A stretch of DNA of 13,129 nucleotides from Pelomonas sp966111775. Its GTDB lineage: Bacteria; Pseudomonadota; Gammaproteobacteria; Burkholderiales; Burkholderiaceae_C. Within the stretch, counting starts at the first letter, position 1; each line of letters starts with the position of its first letter. The position numbers and the translations under genes were made by a program. This document shows positions 1 through 6,665 of the stretch, piece by piece. The notes under the pieces are model-generated. The model worked only from the letters and a program-made list of their open reading frames with translations. It searched no databases and was not told the origin of the DNA. The stretch lies in the NCBI GenBank assembly GCA_966111775.1, contig CBHWBD010000138.1:1-13129 (forward strand), written 5' to 3'.

Positions 1-48
1 CGTGAGGCCTCCAATGCAAGCACTCCACCTGCCACAAGTGAGGCCTAA
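1..48 (+). CDS. Possible 3' end of an integron cassette gene (partial)
   Basis: Frame 1 is open from the left edge and stops at TAA 46-48, which lies inside the first attC core box (GCCTAAC). Cassette genes commonly end at or just before this box, in the same orientation as the attC. The visible tail reads REASNASTPPATSEA, low in complexity and not recognisable. Frame 3 has stops at 3-5 and 39-41, so the cassette gene could instead have ended at the very left edge. A 9-bp repeat, GTGAGGCCT, occurs at 2-10 and 38-46. Too little is visible to assign a function or to be sure the frame is coding. Confidence 0.3.
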   Translation, partial: REASNASTPPATSEA

Positions 49-174
49 CCCCTCGCTCAACCCCCGACCCGCCACGGCAGGCAGCGTAAGCCGGGCCTGT
101 GGCACTCGGTGCATTTTCACAGGCCCGGCTTACGCTGCCTGCCTCCGCGGTCGGGGTTAGCTCGAACGTTGGGT
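43..174 (+). other. Integron attC recombination site (cassette end)
   Basis: The outer boxes are GCCTAAC (43-49, R'') and GTTGGGT (168-174, R'), matching the RYYYAAC and GTTRRRY consensus and pairing with two G-T wobbles. Inside them, TCAACCCCCGACC (57-69) pairs with GGTCGGGGTTAG (149-160), leaving an unpaired base as is normal for the L boxes. CTCGAAC (161-167) is the usual spacer before R'. The centre is a 26-bp perfect inverted repeat (76-101 and 118-143) with a 16-nt loop. At 132 bp it is long, as in chromosomal integrons, rather than the roughly 60 bp of many mobile cassettes. In known integrons IntI acts on the folded bottom strand and cuts next to the G of GTT, so the cassette boundary would be at 168/169. 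The orientation places the cassette gene to the left. Confidence 0.85.
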
Positions 175-271
175 CGCTAGGACTGCTTGGGGACGGAAAG
201 CTGTCGCCTCGGCAGGCCTTCCGGAACGAAGGCAATCAGCCTGAAGCCGGCATCGTCGACGCACCAAAGCG

Positions 272-304
272 AAGGGGCCTAACGGCCCCTTCTTGTTGTT
301 TTTT
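272..304 (+). terminator. Intrinsic terminator downstream of the attC
   Basis: AAGGGGCC (272-279) and GGCCCCTT (284-291) form an 8-bp perfect stem with the loop TAAC. A T-rich tract (TCTTGTTGTTTTTT, 291-304) follows on the plus strand. It would stop rightward transcripts leaving the presumed cassette array. On the other strand the same stem is not followed by a U-run, so it is mainly one-directional. It also lies downstream of the leftward flavodoxin operon, but in the wrong orientation to end it. Confidence 0.8.
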
Positions 305-351
305 CGGCTAGGACTTTCCCTCGCTTGACGGGTTCGGAAATGACCGCTTCC

Positions 352-370
352 GCCACTTGCTTCAAGTGGC
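352..370. repeat. Short hairpin, 8-bp stem with 3-nt loop
   Basis: GCCACTTG (352-359) and CAAGTGGC (363-370) are perfect inverted repeats around CTT. There is no T-run on either side, so this is not a standard terminator. It lies about 120 bases beyond the stop of the leftward 31-residue ORF, where it could protect an mRNA 3' end. The role is unknown. Confidence 0.4.
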
Positions 371-488
371 TCCGGCCCGGTGCGACTTGAGGCAGACCTG
401 CAACGGCTGCAAGTCTTGAGTTCGTCAGCCCGTCAGCTGCGGTCTTGTTGGCGTGCGGCAGGCTTGCTCAGCCAGGGTCGCGAACGTC

Positions 489-584
489 TCAGTCGCGTGT
501 GAGCAGCATGATGACGAGCCGGAACATCAGCCACGCCAGCCCGGCAGCTGCAGACAACAGCGACAGCCACAGCGCGACACGCAT
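489..584 (-). CDS. Small single-span membrane protein, 31 residues
   Basis: ATG at 584-582 opens a 31-codon frame ending in TGA at 491-489. It starts 6 bases after the TGA of the flavodoxin-like gene, the spacing of a translationally coupled operon. The product starts MRVALWLSLLSAAAGLAW, and residues 3-28 are almost wholly hydrophobic, interrupted by one Arg (R22). A polar TRD tail follows, so one inner-membrane helix is likely. No family is recognised. The upstream sequence GCGGGATGAGCCGTC has only a weak Shine-Dalgarno, consistent with coupling to the previous stop. Against it: short hydrophobic frames can arise by chance in GC-rich DNA. For it: the tight spacing and clean membrane profile. 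Confidence 0.5.
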   Translation of the reverse strand: MRVALWLSLLSAAAGLAWLMFRLVIMLLTRD

Positions 585-590
585 GACGGC

Positions 591-1118
591 TCATCCCGCC
601 GTTTCGGGCGACAACACGAAGGGCCGCAACTCGCCCTTGAGTTCGACGGCCGCGTCCAGCGCGCCAGCGAACGCCAGCAGTCGAGGCGCATAGCTGCCGT
701 CGTCCACATCGCGCTGGGTGAAGGTGGTGCTCATGATGGGCGCCTGGTTCAGCAGATCGCCGACTTCCGCACCAGCGTTCTGCCCCCCCTGGCCACCCAT
801 CACGGAAATCACCGCGACGCGGCGCAAGCCCGGGCCGAAGGTCGCGACGAAGCTGCGCATCGGACTCGCCAGCCGGCGCAGCCAGATCGGAGCGACGAGC
901 ACGACCAGATCGAAGCCGGACGGATCAGGGCTGTTGTAGACGATCGGCGGCTTGCGCCTGAAGAAGGAATCGACCGCGCAGCGCAGCGTCACCGCCACCT
1001 TGCGTGGCCGCCGCTCGACGACCGCGGCCGATTCCCAGTTGCGCGCCCGGCAGAGCAGTTCCGCCAGCCGGGTTCCCGTGCCGGTGAAGGAATAGGTGAC
1101 GACGAGGATCTTGCTCAT
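591..1118 (-). CDS. Flavodoxin-like FMN-binding protein
   Basis: The product is 175 residues. It opens with MSKILVVTYSFTGTGTRLAE, a strand followed by the phosphate-binding loop (YSFTGTGT, 9-16) typical of flavodoxins. Two further flavin-contact loops are suggested by APIWLRRLASP (76-86) and the glycine-rich VMGGQGGQN (106-114). The fold suggests a soluble cytoplasmic electron carrier or quinone/FMN reductase; the substrate cannot be told. The frame is open upstream to 1229, but the extra sequence is Arg-rich and unlike the family, whereas ATG 1118 begins directly at the first beta strand. The ribosome site there is weak. It is followed 6 bp later by a 31-residue membrane ORF, presumably the same transcript. 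The region 1119-1281 separates it from a divergent gene and presumably carries both promoters. Confidence 0.75.
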   Translation of the reverse strand: MSKILVVTYSFTGTGTRLAELLCRARNWESAAVVERRPRKVAVTLRCAVDSFFRRKPPIVYNSPDPSGFDLVVLVAPIWLRRLASPMRSFVATFGPGLRRVAVISVMGGQGGQNAGAEVGDLLNQAPIMSTTFTQRDVDDGSYAPRLLAFAGALDAAVELKGELRPFVLSPETAG

Positions 1119-1281
1119 GCCTTGAGCGTAGGCAGTGCGCAGGGATGCGCCTTGACACAGCGCAAACGAACTGCGCGTCCGGCGTGCCGCGCAGCCTGTG
1201 CGCCGTGGCAACAGGTTGATGTCGCGCAACGCAAGTCGCGCCCGGTGACCTAGAGTCCCTCAACCCCCTTGGAGGACCGTC

Positions 1282-1593
1282 ATGGCCATTCCCTCAGGTT
1301 CGCGCCCAGCACACCCGTCCATCGCACCATGGGCCGATGGCTCGCTGCTCTACAGCCGCTGGCTGATCGGCTCGCTCGACGCGCAGACCGCGTGGTGGCG
1401 CGAGATGGAGCGGCAGACGGCCGCCCTGATGCAGTTCTGGCTCGATCCCGCCGCACCGCCACCCTCTGCCCAATCGCTGGTCGATGCCGCGCAGGGTGTC
1501 GCGCCGCTCGGGCCGGCAGCCTGGCAAAAGGCCTGGTCGGGCTGGCTCCACGTCTGGGCCGACGCCATGCGTCACGACGCGACGCAGGCCTAG
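1282..1593 (+). CDS. Tryptophan-rich hypothetical protein, 103 residues
   Basis: ATG 1282 is preceded by a strong ribosome site, GGAGGA (1271-1276), with 5-base spacing. This makes it the best-supported start in the left half of the window. The product has nine Trp in 103 residues (17, 27, 38, 39, 53, 81, 85, 88, 92), spaced as on amphipathic helices. A helical N-terminal half (about 20-53) and C-terminal half (about 62-100) are separated by a DPAAPPP turn (55-61). There is no signal peptide or membrane segment. The helical, Gln/Ala-rich look faintly recalls phasin-type granule proteins, but no motif supports that. A TAGAGT hexamer at 1251-1256 could be its -10 box, though no convincing -35 is in place. 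It converges on the hsp20 gene, with 61 bases between their stops. Confidence 0.7.
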   Translation: MAIPSGSRPAHPSIAPWADGSLLYSRWLIGSLDAQTAWWREMERQTAALMQFWLDPAAPPPSAQSLVDAAQGVAPLGPAAWQKAWSGWLHVWADAMRHDATQA

Positions 1594-1654
1594 GGCGCGG
1601 CGCCACGCGGGCGGGCCCGGCCAGTTGCGGCGGGTCCACCCGGCTTCAGGCCGC

Positions 1655-2089
1655 TCAGCTGATCCTCAGCGTGGTGCCCTTGGCCTCCGCGCGCTTGGGC
1701 AGCGTCAGCGACAGCACGCCCTGCTCGAAGCTGGCTTGCGCCTCCTTCTCGTCGATTTCGTGCTCCAGCGCGAAGCCGCGCGACAGGCTGCCGTAGTACA
1801 GCTCGCGCGTCAGGATGCGCGCCTTGGCGTCCCTGGCTTCCTTTTCCTCCTTCACTTCCGCGCTGATGGAGACGAAGTTGCCGTCGATCTTCACCTTCAC
1901 GTCCTCCTTCTTCGCTCCGGGGATCTGGGCCTTCACGACATAGGCCTGGTCGGTCTCGCTGACGTCCAGCTTCATCTCAACGGGCGTCCTGGCCTGCGGC
2001 CAGTCGCGGGCGAGCGGGCCGCGGAAGAAGCCGGGAAAGGCGCCGGACAGCAGGTCGTCCATGCGTTCATAGGCAGTCAATGCGCTCAT
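1655..2089 (-). CDS. Hsp20 family small heat-shock protein
   Basis: The product is 144 residues, the usual size for a bacterial sHSP. It is an ATP-independent cytoplasmic chaperone that holds unfolding proteins as oligomers. The alpha-crystallin domain spans about 37-132: VEMKLDVSETDQAYVVKAQI opens it, IPGAKKEDVKVKIDG follows, and the hallmark GVLSLTLPK (124-132) closes it. The C-terminus ends in LRI (141-143), equivalent to the I-x-I motif that docks neighbouring subunits. The chosen ATG (2089) has AAGGAA seven bases upstream. An earlier in-frame start at 2122 would add only MDGPPTQKGTA and would read through that ribosome site. It stands alone, and no heat-shock sigma-32 promoter could be recognised in 2090-2326. 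Confidence 0.93.
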   Translation of the reverse strand: MSALTAYERMDDLLSGAFPGFFRGPLARDWPQARTPVEMKLDVSETDQAYVVKAQIPGAKKEDVKVKIDGNFVSISAEVKEEKEARDAKARILTRELYYGSLSRGFALEHEIDEKEAQASFEQGVLSLTLPKRAEAKGTTLRIS

Positions 2090-2326
2090 GGCAGTTCCTT
2101 TCTGGGTTGGGGGGCCATCCAACTCTAGGAAGCCTCATCGCGCGCGCATTGACGCCGATCAACCATGCCGCGACTCGGGCAGACCGGACATCCGGGGCCG
2201 GCCCTGACGTCGGCCAGGCCGCAAGCGAGCCCGCCGCAACGGCCCGACGTGCCAGGCAGCACGATGAACTCGCCCCGCCCGATCCCAGCCGCTCCGCACA
2301 CGGCTGCCCTTGCCGCGCCCCCGTCT
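2090..2326. other. Intergenic region between hsp20 and the CHASE8-GGDEF-EAL gene
   Basis: These 237 bases follow the leftward phosphodiesterase gene and precede the leftward hsp20 gene, so they should contain the end of one transcript and the promoter of the next. I see no clear hairpin with a T-run and no strong -35/-10 pair. A GTTGATC-like -35 is present at best. Several open frames cross the region but are antisense shadows. Confidence 0.5.
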
Positions 2327-4132
2327 TCAGCCCAGCAGTTGCGCCATCTGCTCCGGCGGCACCGGCTTGCAGAAACCGAAGCCCTGCATCAGGTCGCAGC
2401 CCATGGCGATCAACGCGGCTTCGTCGGCGGGGAGTTCCACGCCTTCGGCCACCACCACCATGCGCATCGCATGCGCGACACGCACCATGGATTCGACCAG
2501 GGTGCGGGAGTCGGCGCTGACCGACAGGCCGTGGACGAACAGGCGGTCGATCTTGAGCTTGCGGCAGCGGATGCGGCGCAGATAGGCCAGCGAGCTGTAG
2601 CCGGTGCCGAAGTCGTCGATGGCCAGGGCATAGCCCAGGCCCTGCAAGGTGAAGACGAAGGAGTCCGGCTTGTCGATGTCCTCGAAGCCGGCACTTTCCG
2701 TGAGCTCGAACTCGACCTCGTCGGGCCCGAGGCGCAGCGTCTTGAGCTGCTGCAGAAAGCGCTCGCGGTGCTGGGGCTTGCGGCATTGCTCCCAGGACAG
2801 GTTGACGGCCACGGGCGGACAGATGAGACCCCGGGCGCGAAGGCCGTCGAGGTCACGACGCAGCACGCACAGCAACACCAGGCTGAGCTCGACGATCAGC
2901 CCCGAGTTCTCGGCCACCGGGATGAACTCCGCAGGCGAGACCCAGCCGCGCTGCGGGTGGTGCCAGCGCGCCAGCGCCTCGAAGCCCTGGATGCGGCGCT
3001 GGGCGTCGTATTGCGGTTGGTAGAACAGGCAGAACTGATCCTGATCCATGCCCAGCCGCATGTCGTGCTCCAGCGCCAGCCGCTGGCGCAGCGCCTCGCC
3101 GATCTGCGGCGTGAACAGCTGGAAGCTGTCCTTGCCGGTCTGCTTGGCGTGGCGCAGCGCGGCATCGGCGCTGCGCAGGGCCTCGCTGGCATCCTGGGCG
3201 TGCTCGGGCAAGCTGACGCCGCCGCTGGAAAGATGCAGATGCAACCAATGGCCGTCGTGCAGCACGGGCTGGGTCAGCTCCGCCTGCAGATGTGCCACAT
3301 GGACCCTCAATGCCTCGTCGTCCATCGCGGGCACCAGCAGCATCGCGAACTCGTCGGCCGACAGCCGGGCGATCTGGTCGCCGGGCCGGCTCAGCAGCCT
3401 GAGTCGCTGGCCGACGGCCTGCAGCACGGCGTCGCCTGCCGCGTGGCGGTGCTGGTCGTTGATCTGCTTGAAATCGTCCAGGTCCAGGATCAGCAGCGTC
3501 GCGCGGCCCTGCTGTTGCAGCACACGCTCGAGCAGGGCGCGCATGTGGTCGCGGTTGGGCAGGTCGGTCAGGGCATCGAAGCGGGCCAGGTAGCGGGTGC
3601 GGCGCTCCACCTCCTTGATCTGCACGCGCAGCCGCTTGGACAGCCACCATGCCAGGCCCGCGGTGGCGAAAAGGGTGGCGACGGTGGCCGCGAGGAACTG
3701 GCTCAGGTCGCCCCACACCGGCATGCGGCTGGCCTCGACGGCCAGCATGCCCACGCGCCTTCCGTCCGCGATGACGGGCACCTGCACGGTCGCGGTGCCG
3801 ACCGCCGCGTACAGCCAGGACGAATCGGCCACCGTGCGCGAAAACTGCGTGAACACGGCACCATCGCTCTTCACCAGGCGGGCGTGAAGGATGGACGGGC
3901 TCTGCTGCAAGGCCGCGAGGCTTTCGCCAGCATCGCTGCGGCTGTCGAAGACCAAGGCCGCCGAGACCGTCTGCGCGACGATGTCGGCCTGGATGCGCAG
4001 GTCCTCGAGTTGCCGGTCGTGCAGCCGCCAGTACTGCAGCACGCTGAGCAGCAAGGCGAAGAACAGCAGCGCGGCCAGCGCGACGACGAGTTCACGCAGG
4101 CGCTCGAAGGCTTCGGCAAATTGCGGTTTCAC
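2327..4132 (-). CDS. CHASE8-GGDEF-EAL membrane protein, probable c-di-GMP phosphodiesterase
   Basis: The product is 601 residues. Transmembrane helix 1 is about 14-34, a CHASE8-like periplasmic sensor about 35-140, and helix 2 about 146-164. A GGDEF domain (about 180-340) and an EAL domain (about 350-600) lie in the cytoplasm. The cyclase signature is SADEF (258-262), so diguanylate cyclase activity is doubtful, although the inhibitory RxxD site (RPGD, 249-252) is kept. The EAL domain has the expected catalytic set: E385-A-L-A-R, N444, E476/E479, D506-D507, K527, E563 and Q583. It should therefore hydrolyse c-di-GMP to pGpG. The start is GTG, overlapping the stop of the YfiR-like gene by 4 bp (GTGA), so the two are translationally coupled. 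The layout resembles YfiN, the partner of YfiR, but with an added EAL domain and probably opposite output. The sensed signal is unknown. Confidence 0.92.
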   Translation of the reverse strand: MKPQFAEAFERLRELVVALAALLFFALLLSVLQYWRLHDRQLEDLRIQADIVAQTVSAALVFDSRSDAGESLAALQQSPSILHARLVKSDGAVFTQFSRTVADSSWLYAAVGTATVQVPVIADGRRVGMLAVEASRMPVWGDLSQFLAATVATLFATAGLAWWLSKRLRVQIKEVERRTRYLARFDALTDLPNRDHMRALLERVLQQQGRATLLILDLDDFKQINDQHRHAAGDAVLQAVGQRLRLLSRPGDQIARLSADEFAMLLVPAMDDEALRVHVAHLQAELTQPVLHDGHWLHLHLSSGGVSLPEHAQDASEALRSADAALRHAKQTGKDSFQLFTPQIGEALRQRLALEHDMRLGMDQDQFCLFYQPQYDAQRRIQGFEALARWHHPQRGWVSPAEFIPVAENSGLIVELSLVLLCVLRRDLDGLRARGLICPPVAVNLSWEQCRKPQHRERFLQQLKTLRLGPDEVEFELTESAGFEDIDKPDSFVFTLQGLGYALAIDDFGTGYSSLAYLRRIRCRKLKIDRLFVHGLSVSADSRTLVESMVRVAHAMRMVVVAEGVELPADEAALIAMGCDLMQGFGFCKPVPPEQMAQLLG

Positions 4133-4689
4133 GGCGTTGTCGTCTGGTGGCGCACGTAGCGGGCCAGGCGCAGCAGCTTGGTGCTGATGGCCAGGCCGAC
4201 TCGACGTGCGGCGTCAAGGTCCACGTCGAAGACGATACGGCCGTCCTCGATCTGCAGGTTGATCATGGCCCCCTGCTCCAGCATCGCCGCCCCATCGGAC
4301 ACGACCAGCACCGGCAGCTCCGCCAGGACCGGGCGCAGGGTCGGCTGGGACGCGGGCAGGTAGAGCAGGTGGCAGCCGGCCAGCTGGTCGGCGCGCGGCT
4401 GGTGGCGCACGTCGATGCTGAAATGCCGGATGGGTCGTCCGGCCAGGCCTTGCAGCGCGCTGTCCATCCGCCCCTCGCCGAAGGTGCAAAGCTGCAGGGG
4501 GCGACCGGCAGGTTCGCGCTCGGCGGGCCAGGTGACGAACATCAGCAGGCGGTAGACGACCTCGGCCTTCAGCGCTTCCGGACTGGCGCTCTGGGCCGTG
4601 GCGGGCCGGGACGCCAGCAGGCCGAGCAGCAGGGCGAAGCCGGCGCCCCAGCGCCAGCCTCCCCACGACGATGTCCGGCTGCGACGCAT
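4129..4689 (-). CDS. YfiR-like periplasmic protein (DUF4154)
   Basis: The product is 186 residues. An N-terminal Arg pair and hydrophobic stretch (about 14-32, ending ATAQS) form a signal peptide, so the mature protein is periplasmic. DUF4154 features are clear: the opening helix ALKAEVVYRLLMFVTWP (39-55), the SDGAAMLEQGAMINL segment (131-145), and the closing FDVDLDAARRVGLAISTKLL (154-173). C68 and C106 could form a disulfide; the later cysteine pair I recall for Pseudomonas YfiR is absent. In the YfiBNR system YfiR binds the periplasmic domain of YfiN and represses it until redox or envelope stress releases it. The same role towards the next gene is inferred here. It starts 4 bp after the TonB-dependent receptor stop and overlaps the next gene by 4 bp. 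Confidence 0.88.
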   Translation of the reverse strand: MRRSRTSSWGGWRWGAGFALLLGLLASRPATAQSASPEALKAEVVYRLLMFVTWPAEREPAGRPLQLCTFGEGRMDSALQGLAGRPIRHFSIDVRHQPRADQLAGCHLLYLPASQPTLRPVLAELPVLVVSDGAAMLEQGAMINLQIEDGRIVFDVDLDAARRVGLAISTKLLRLARYVRHQTTTP

Positions 4690-4693
4690 GGCC

Positions 4694-6658
4694 TCAGAGC
4701 GTGAAGCGCCAGTCCAGGCGCCAGGCCCGGCCGGGCTGGGGGATGGCGCTCAGCGAGGTCTCGGGCGTCGACGGATCCAGATTGCGGTGGTCCAGCGCGT
4801 TGTTCACATGCAGGGCCAGGCTCTGGTGGGAGTCGATGCTGAAACGCAGATGGGCATTCACGAGGGCCGTGGCGGGCACCTCGACCCGTCCCATGCGCGG
4901 CCCCACGAGGTTCCACTCCAGTCCCAGCTGCCAGCGCTGCCACAGCGGCGTGACGACGTCGCCCTTGAACATCCAGGACGGCGAGTTGCTCAGGCGCTGG
5001 CCGGCCGCGTCGCGGCCGTCCATCCAGGAGGCGCTCATTCGCCACAGCCAGCCGTCTCCCGCCCGTCTCTCGACGCCCAGATCCACCCCTTTGAGCCTGA
5101 CGTTGCCGACATTGCGGTACTGGACCGCGGCGTCGGGCTCGCTGCTCAGCGGCTGCTGCTCGATGAGCCGATTCATGCGGGTGTAATAGGCGTTGGCGCT
5201 CAACGCGTGCCCCCCTCGCAGCACGTGCTCCCAGGCGGCCTCGACGGAGTTCAGGCGCTCGGGCTTGAGGTGGTCCGGCGCGATCTGCGACACGCCACCG
5301 TCGTCATAGAAGCGTTCATAGAGATTGGGCGTGCGGAAGGACTGCGCCCACATCAGCTTGAGGGATTCGCGCTCGTCGGGGCGCAAGGCCAGCACGGCAC
5401 GCGGCGACAGGGCCGGCGCAAAGCCGCGCACATGGTCCAGGCGCAGGCCGGTGGTCAGCTGCACGGCCGAGGACAGCCGCCATTGGTCCTGGGCATACAG
5501 GCCTGCGGCATCCTGGGTGACGTTGGAATCCAGATGCACCGCATGAGGCGCGACGTCATAGTTGCGCTGCAATCCCTGCGGCGAGGTGCGCAGCTCGGCG
5601 CCCAGCATCAGTTGGTGGTTGAGCAGGCCGCGCCACAGGACCCGCCCTTCCAGCGTCGTCCACTGCGCACGGGCATCGTCCTTGTTGATGAATTCGGGCG
5701 TCGAACTGAAGACGTAGCTGCCGCGGAATTCATAGCCAGCCAGGCTGAGCCGGACGGAACGGCGCACGTCGCCCTGCCAGCCCTCGTCGTAGCTGAGCTC
5801 TCCGAGCACCAGGCTGTCGACGTAGCGGGTGCCAGGTGCGCCGGCTTCGGTGCCATAGGGTGCCGTGGCGGCGTCCTTGTCGCGGCGCACGGCGTTGAGG
5901 GCCAGGCGCCACGGGCCGCTGCGATATTTGGCCAGCAGCGACACCTGCCGCTCGCCGTCCAGGCCGCGCACCCAGCCGTCGGGCGTGCCGAGTTCGGGCA
6001 GGAAGAGATCCTCGCCGGCCGTGCGCTGCGCATTGAGGCCGACGAAGAGGTCGCGGCCCGCGTCGCTGGCGCCGTAGTGCATCTCGGCGCGGCGAAAGCC
6101 GTTGCTGCCCAGGCTGGCCTGGGTCGTCAGCCCCGGCGTGTCGGCACCGTCCAGCGTGACGACATTGACGACGCCCAGCAGGGCATTGCTCCCATAGACG
6201 GACGAGCCGGGACCGTGGACCAGTTCCACGCGCTTGACCCATTCCGCCATGACCGGAAACTCCAGCTGCGGCAGGCCCTGGTCATAGATGGCGTCGTTGA
6301 CGCGCTGTCCATCGACGGCCATCAGCAGCCGGGCGTTGTAGTCGCCGGGGCGGTTGAAGCCGCGCAGCCCGAGGGCGCTGTAAGTGCGCGAGTTGCTCAG
6401 GTAGACGCCCGGCAGGCGGGCGAGCAGGTCGCCCACGGTCTGGTGGCCCAGGGCGTCCGAGACGGCGCGCTCCAGCACGCTGACCGACGCCGGTGCGTCC
6501 ATCAGGCTCTGGGCATAGCGGGAAGGGCCCTGCACCTCCCGCTTCAGCAGCGCCTCCAGGGCTTGGTCGTCCGAAGCATCGGCGTCGGCGGCGGCGCGAG
6601 CCGCAGGAGTCAGAGCCAGCGTGGACAGCCACGCCAGCGCAAAAAGGCGGCTTTTCAC
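4694..6658 (-). CDS. TonB-dependent outer-membrane receptor
   Basis: The product is 654 residues, compact for the family. A signal peptide covers 1-22 (cleavage after AARA). The plug domain (about 50-170) includes DAPASVSVLE, the VGDLLARLPGVYLS segment, LRGF, LLMAVDGQRVND and VELVHGPGSSVYGSNALLGV. The remainder is a beta-barrel ending in RAWRLDWRFTL. Such receptors import siderophores, cobalamin or other scarce ligands using TonB energy. The ligand cannot be assigned, and no canonical TonB box is obvious. It is first in an operon with the YfiR-like and CHASE8-GGDEF-EAL genes, which suggests that ligand uptake or occupancy feeds into c-di-GMP signalling. The start is GTG with no good Shine-Dalgarno. 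It is preferred because it begins the signal peptide (MKSRLFALAW), and a strong hairpin lies just upstream. Confidence 0.9.
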   Translation of the reverse strand: MKSRLFALAWLSTLALTPAARAAADADASDDQALEALLKREVQGPSRYAQSLMDAPASVSVLERAVSDALGHQTVGDLLARLPGVYLSNSRTYSALGLRGFNRPGDYNARLLMAVDGQRVNDAIYDQGLPQLEFPVMAEWVKRVELVHGPGSSVYGSNALLGVVNVVTLDGADTPGLTTQASLGSNGFRRAEMHYGASDAGRDLFVGLNAQRTAGEDLFLPELGTPDGWVRGLDGERQVSLLAKYRSGPWRLALNAVRRDKDAATAPYGTEAGAPGTRYVDSLVLGELSYDEGWQGDVRRSVRLSLAGYEFRGSYVFSSTPEFINKDDARAQWTTLEGRVLWRGLLNHQLMLGAELRTSPQGLQRNYDVAPHAVHLDSNVTQDAAGLYAQDQWRLSSAVQLTTGLRLDHVRGFAPALSPRAVLALRPDERESLKLMWAQSFRTPNLYERFYDDGGVSQIAPDHLKPERLNSVEAAWEHVLRGGHALSANAYYTRMNRLIEQQPLSSEPDAAVQYRNVGNVRLKGVDLGVERRAGDGWLWRMSASWMDGRDAAGQRLSNSPSWMFKGDVVTPLWQRWQLGLEWNLVGPRMGRVEVPATALVNAHLRFSIDSHQSLALHVNNALDHRNLDPSTPETSLSAIPQPGRAWRLDWRFTL

Positions 6659-6665
6659 GAGGATG

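Larger units (their letters stand above)
175..488. other. Stretch of 314 bases without a convincing gene, flanking the attC
   Basis: This stretch lies between the attC and the 3' end of the flavodoxin operon. It holds an intrinsic terminator (272-304) and a short hairpin (352-370). A plus-strand frame is open from 181 to TAA 280-282, ending in PASSTHQSEGA. It has no ATG and no ribosome site, and its stop lies in the terminator loop. It could be the tail of a chromosomal gene cut off by the array, but this is weak. A minus-strand frame is open from 467 down to a TAG at 279-281 and also lacks a credible start. No second attC, integrase gene or tRNA gene was seen here. Confidence 0.5.

Noticed and set aside
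99..311. 70-codon plus-strand frame across the attC right half and the terminator
   Set aside because: It begins in the attC central loop and reads through the hairpin of the terminator; no ribosome site.
279..467. Minus-strand open frame of about 60 codons to the left of the small ORF
   Set aside because: It looks fairly protein-like, but there is no ATG, no ribosome site, and it stops inside the terminator stem.
1152..1157. TTGACA as a -35 box for the tryptophan-rich gene
   Set aside because: The hexamer is perfect, but nothing resembling a -10 box lies 16-18 bases downstream; the TAGAGT at 1251-1256 is too far away.
453..1253. Plus-strand open frame of 266 codons
   Set aside because: Antisense to the flavodoxin-like gene; Arg/Gln/His-rich composition with no motif.
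2165..4159. Plus-strand open frame of 664 codons
   Set aside because: Antisense to the CHASE8-GGDEF-EAL gene, whose catalytic motifs are unmistakable.
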